Assembly: GCA_002490995.1 (NCBI GenBank) | Contig: DKVC01000140.1 | Coordinates: 66,354-82,257, forward strand | Length of the DNA: 15,904 bases | Direction of reading: 5' to 3' | DNA from: Lachnospiraceae bacterium UBA7188 | GTDB taxonomy: Bacteria > Bacillota > Clostridia > Lachnospirales > Lachnospiraceae | In this document: positions 13,265-15,904 of the stretch, piece after piece | Layout: every line of letters starts with the position of its first letter | How positions within the stretch are numbered: the stretch's first letter is position 1 | Notes under the pieces: generated by a model | Seen by the model: only the letters and a program-made list of their open reading frames with translations | What the model was told of the DNA's origin: nothing | The model's database searches: none | Made by a program: the position numbers and the translations under genes

Positions 13265-14542
13265 ATGAAAAGAAAGCCGGATGATGCTTTTATGGATTCT
13301 ATTCGTATTCAGGGAGGAATTGCGCTTCAGGGAAAAGTTCGCATACAGGGGTCAAAAAACGCTTCGCTGCCTGTCCTGGCGGCTACGTTGCTTACCGGGG
13401 AGGGTTCTTTTATCCGGAACTGTCCCCGGATAGCGGATGTACATTCCATGGTGAGCCTGCTGAAAAGCCTGGGCTGTATCGTATACTGGCAGGAGAGGGG
13501 GATTTTTGTGGATTCCTCCAATGTGAGGAAGGGTGTGATGCCCCGGGAGGCCGTGACAGGCATGCGTTCCTCGCTGTGTCTTCTGGGGGCGCTGCTGGGC
13601 AGGTGCGGAGAGGTGAATATGGAGCATCCGGGAGGCTGCGTCATCGGAGAACGTCCCATCGATCTGCACCTGTCTGCCCTGAAGCAGATGGGCGTGGCAT
13701 TTTCCGAGGAAAAGGGACAGCTTAAGGCTGTGGCGGAGAGACTTCACGGCGCTTATATCGTTTTGCCGTTCCCTTCTGTGGGGGCTACCGAGAATATCAT
13801 TCTGGCAGGTGTGGCGGCGGAGGGAGAGACGATACTGGAAGGCGCCGCCAGAGAACCGGAGGTTCTGACATTATGCAGGTATCTGAACTGCTGCGGAGCC
13901 TGCATTGAAGGAGCCGGAAGCAGTAAAATCGTGATCCGCGGAGGCAGGCGTCTGTGCGGGACAGAGTTCAGGGTGCAGGCGGACAGGATTGTGGCGGGCA
14001 CTTATCTGCTGGGCTGCATCGGTGCAGGCGGAAGCGTATTCCTGGAACAGGCGCCGGCTGAGGAGATGGAAGCGGTTCTCCTGGCAGCGGAGGAAATGGG
14101 AGGACGTGTATGTATTTCCAGGGAAGGCATCTATGTGCAGGCGCCTGAAAGGCCTCTGCCGGTGAAGCTGGTCACTTCCCCTTATCCGGGATTTCCTACA
14201 GACCTGCAGTCCATGGCACTGGCTGTGGAGACAAAGGGCAGCGGCTGTACCAGCATAGAAGAGACAATCTTCGAGAATCGTTTTCGCATTCTGGGAGATC
14301 TGAAAAAAATGGGCGCCCATATCGAACAGACGGACTGCGGCCGTGTGACGGTCCAGGGGGTGGAAGCTCTGCACGGGACAAAGGTGGAAGCGGGGGAACT
14401 GAGGGGAGGCGCTGCCCTGGTAATCGCCGGGCTGATGGCGGAAGAGGAGACTCTGGTGGGAGGCTGTTCTTATATATACCGCGGATATGAGAATATCTGC
14501 AGGGATTTCAGAGAGTTAGGAGCGCGTGTGACAAGTGTTTAA
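13265..14542 (+). CDS. murA: UDP-N-acetylglucosamine 1-carboxyvinyltransferase MurA
   Basis: A cytoplasmic enzyme that transfers enolpyruvate from PEP to UDP-GlcNAc, the first committed step of peptidoglycan synthesis. The EPT-fold signatures are GSKNASLPVLAA with Lys31-Asn32, the catalytic-loop cysteine Cys125 in HPGGCVIGERPIDLH (the residue alkylated by fosfomycin in the family), YPGFPTDLQ with catalytic Asp313, ENRF, and LRGGAALVIAGL near the C terminus. At 425 aa it is full length. The ATG at 13265 has only a weak AGGAT (13249-13253) 11 bases upstream; ATG 13292 would remove nine residues and has no better site. It lies where murG often sits after ftsW, with 91 bases in between. Its end overlaps ftsQ by 8 bases. 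Confidence 0.95.
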   Translation: MKRKPDDAFMDSIRIQGGIALQGKVRIQGSKNASLPVLAATLLTGEGSFIRNCPRIADVHSMVSLLKSLGCIVYWQERGIFVDSSNVRKGVMPREAVTGMRSSLCLLGALLGRCGEVNMEHPGGCVIGERPIDLHLSALKQMGVAFSEEKGQLKAVAERLHGAYIVLPFPSVGATENIILAGVAAEGETILEGAAREPEVLTLCRYLNCCGACIEGAGSSKIVIRGGRRLCGTEFRVQADRIVAGTYLLGCIGAGGSVFLEQAPAEEMEAVLLAAEEMGGRVCISREGIYVQAPERPLPVKLVTSPYPGFPTDLQSMALAVETKGSGCTSIEETIFENRFRILGDLKKMGAHIEQTDCGRVTVQGVEALHGTKVEAGELRGGAALVIAGLMAEEETLVGGCSYIYRGYENICRDFRELGARVTSV

Positions 14543-15269
14543 GGGCAAAAGAAAGGGGATCGGCCTGGCGGTAGCCATTGTGCTCCTTCTGACGGTGGCG
14601 CTGGGGGCGGGCATCTATATCAGGGAGACTTACACCATTGAGACCGTCTATGTGGAGGGCAATGTCCATTATACGGAGGATGAAATCAAGGCTATTGTCA
14701 TGAGCGGAGCATTAGGGGATAATTCCCTCTATCTTTCCCTGAAATATAAGGATAAGGGGATAGAGGGGATTCCCTTTGTGGACGTGGTGGATGTGGATAT
14801 TCTGTCTCCGGATACCATCAAGATTATTGTGTATGAGAAAGCACTGACAGGCTGTGTGAGATATCTGGATACCTATATCTATTTTGACAGAGACGGATAT
14901 GCGGTGGAAAGCTCAGCCGTGAGGACAGTGGGAGTTCCGCAGATCATGGGGCTGCAGTTCGACCATATGGTGCTGGGGGAAAAGCTTCCGGTGGAGGATG
15001 AGGGAATTTTTAACAGTATTCTGGATCTCACCAACCTTCTGCAGAAATACAGCCTGGCGCCGGACAGGATCTATTTCAACGCAGGGGGGGATATAACGCT
15101 CTACTTTGGCGATACAAAAATTGCCCTGGGGAATGAGCCTTCCGCACTTGAGGACAAGCTGATGCTCCTGCCCGGTTTCCTGCCTGAACTGGAGGGAAAA
15201 AACGGCACTCTGCAGATGCAGGCTTATGATGAGGACAGCGGAAAATATACATTTAAGCCGGGCGGATAG
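14535..15269 (+). CDS. ftsQ: Cell division protein FtsQ/DivIB
   Basis: A bitopic divisome protein that works with FtsL and DivIC/FtsB to control septal wall synthesis. It has a short basic cytoplasmic start, one membrane segment (about 9-28), then a POTRA domain opening with TIETVYVEGNVHYTEDEIKAIV (from about residue 34), and a beta-domain with the YIYFDRDGYAVESS segment typical of FtsQ/DivIB. The 244 aa length is normal. The GTG at 14535 lies inside the murA end (8-base overlap) with AGGAG (14518-14522) 12 bases upstream, a slightly long spacing; no better start is visible. The two genes are therefore translationally linked. Its position before ftsZ is standard, although ftsA is absent, as is common in this lineage. 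Confidence 0.9.
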   Translation: MFKGKRKGIGLAVAIVLLLTVALGAGIYIRETYTIETVYVEGNVHYTEDEIKAIVMSGALGDNSLYLSLKYKDKGIEGIPFVDVVDVDILSPDTIKIIVYEKALTGCVRYLDTYIYFDRDGYAVESSAVRTVGVPQIMGLQFDHMVLGEKLPVEDEGIFNSILDLTNLLQKYSLAPDRIYFNAGGDITLYFGDTKIALGNEPSALEDKLMLLPGFLPELEGKNGTLQMQAYDEDSGKYTFKPGG

Positions 15270-15295
15270 TTTTTAAAGTTTTTTTCAGAAAATGG

Positions 15296-15324
15296 TTGCG
15301 AAAATTACGAAATAATTATATGAT
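15296..15324 (+). promoter_or_regulatory. Putative sigma-A promoter for ftsZ
   Basis: TTGCGA (15296-15301), a 17-base spacer and TATGAT (15319-15324) form a good promoter in the AT-rich gap between ftsQ and ftsZ. It would start transcription near 15331, about 38 bases before the ftsZ start. Extra promoters directly before ftsZ are well known in other bacteria; activity here is inferred. Confidence 0.62.
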
Positions 15325-15354
15325 AGTAGGTGTGATTTGGAGTGAAGTTGGAAA

Positions 15355-15371
15355 AGGAGGATGTACCCTTG
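15355..15371 (+). promoter_or_regulatory. Ribosome binding site that fixes the ftsZ TTG start
   Basis: A perfect AGGAGG (15355-15360) is eight bases before the TTG at 15369. The ATG at 15361 touches the site and reads out of the FtsZ frame, so it is not the start. Confidence 0.85.
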
Positions 15372-15904
15372 CTTGAAATTAAGACGAACGATGCTGAATC
15401 TGCTGCCAGGATTATTGTAGTCGGTGTGGGCGGTGCAGGTAATAATGCTGTGAATAGAATGATTGACGAACGGATTGAAGGTGTGGAATTCATCGGTGTG
15501 AATACGGACAAGCAGGCGCTGCAGCTCTGCAAGGCGCCTACGCTGCTGCAGATCGGGGAGAAGCTGACCAAGGGGCTTGGCGCGGGAGCGAAGCCGGAGA
15601 TCGGGGAGAAAGCTGCCGAGGAGAGTTCCGAGGAAATCGGCGCTGCCCTGAAAGGAGCGGACATGGTATTTGTCACCTGCGGCATGGGCGGCGGCACGGG
15701 AACCGGCGCGGCTCCAGTGGTGGCGAAGCTGGCGAAGGACATGGGTATCCTTACGGTAGGGGTGGTGACGAAGCCTTTCCGCTTTGAAGCGAGGACGCGC
15801 ATGACCAATGCCCTGGGTGGGATTGAGCGTATCAAAGAGCATGTGGATACGCTGATTGTGATACCCAATGATAAGCTTCTGGAGATTGTGGACAGGCGTA
15901 CCAC
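15369..15904 (+). CDS. ftsZ: Cell division protein FtsZ, N-terminal part (cut by window edge)
   Basis: The tubulin-like GTPase that polymerises into the Z ring and recruits the divisome, including FtsL, FtsQ and the PBPs encoded upstream. Only the first 178 codons are in the window and the frame is open to the edge, so this is a cut gene and not a truncation. It begins MLEIKTNDAESAARIIVVGV, followed by GGAGNNAVNRM, the nucleotide-binding N-terminal motif. The GTP-binding tubulin signature GGGTGTG is at residues 107-113, then APVVAKLAKDMGILTVGVVTKPF and a conserved LLEIVDRRT at the edge. The TTG start is set by a perfect AGGAGG. It has its own putative promoter after ftsQ. Confidence 0.97.
   Translation, partial: MLEIKTNDAESAARIIVVGVGGAGNNAVNRMIDERIEGVEFIGVNTDKQALQLCKAPTLLQIGEKLTKGLGAGAKPEIGEKAAEESSEEIGAALKGADMVFVTCGMGGGTGTGAAPVVAKLAKDMGILTVGVVTKPFRFEARTRMTNALGGIERIKEHVDTLIVIPNDKLLEIVDRRT

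Noticed and set aside
15305..15904. Minus-strand open frame reaching the right edge
   Set aside because: It is the complement of ftsZ, whose frame runs off the window without a stop; FtsZ motifs are plain on the plus strand.
1..15904. CRISPR arrays, tRNA or rRNA genes, intact transposases, defence or toxin-antitoxin genes
   Set aside because: None seen by eye; repeats present are few, imperfect and not spaced like CRISPR, and no cloverleaf or transposase motif was recognised.

Overview
The window looks like a chromosomal piece of a Gram-positive, spore-former-type Clostridia genome, most likely Lachnospiraceae (Clostridium cluster XIVa). The reasons are the order of the division genes, two tandem class B penicillin-binding proteins, strong AGGAGG-type ribosome binding sites, frequent TTG/GTG starts, and moderate GC in the genes with AT-rich promoters. 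This placement is inference from gene order and protein flavour; no database was searched.

Layout. (1) Bases 1-670 are AT-rich and accessory in character. They hold a small minus-strand coiled-coil protein gene with its own promoter and, on the plus strand, the frameshifted 3' end of a tyrosine-recombinase (integrase) gene, which suggests the scar of an old mobile element. (2) Bases 671-2676 carry ychF (P-loop ATPase) and lgt (prolipoprotein diacylglyceryl transferase), closed by a clear intrinsic terminator at 2757-2797. (3) From about 2822 to the right edge runs a division and cell wall (dcw) cluster, all on the plus strand: promoter and MraZ boxes, mraZ, rsmH, ftsL-like, two class B PBPs, mraY, murD, ftsW/spoVE, murA, ftsQ/divIB, and the first 178 codons of ftsZ, which has its own promoter.

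How the genes work together. MraZ is the regulator of the cluster, and RsmH methylates 16S rRNA. MurA and MurD act on UDP-linked cytoplasmic precursors and MraY makes lipid I. FtsW-type SEDS glycosyltransferase and the two transpeptidases polymerise and cross-link septal (and perhaps spore) peptidoglycan. FtsL and FtsQ/DivIB are the bitopic scaffold of the divisome, and FtsZ is the ring. murE, murF, murG and ftsA are not between the genes where many other bacteria keep them.

Most of the window is ordinary, well-known core biology, and I do not see a convincing undescribed multi-gene system. The items most worth a second look are a structured, non-coding repeat cluster between mraY and murD (about 10361-10566), the KTA in place of KTG in the active site of the second PBP, the Gly/Glu-rich repeat tail on the first PBP, the MraZ operator region, and the integrase remnant upstream of ychF.
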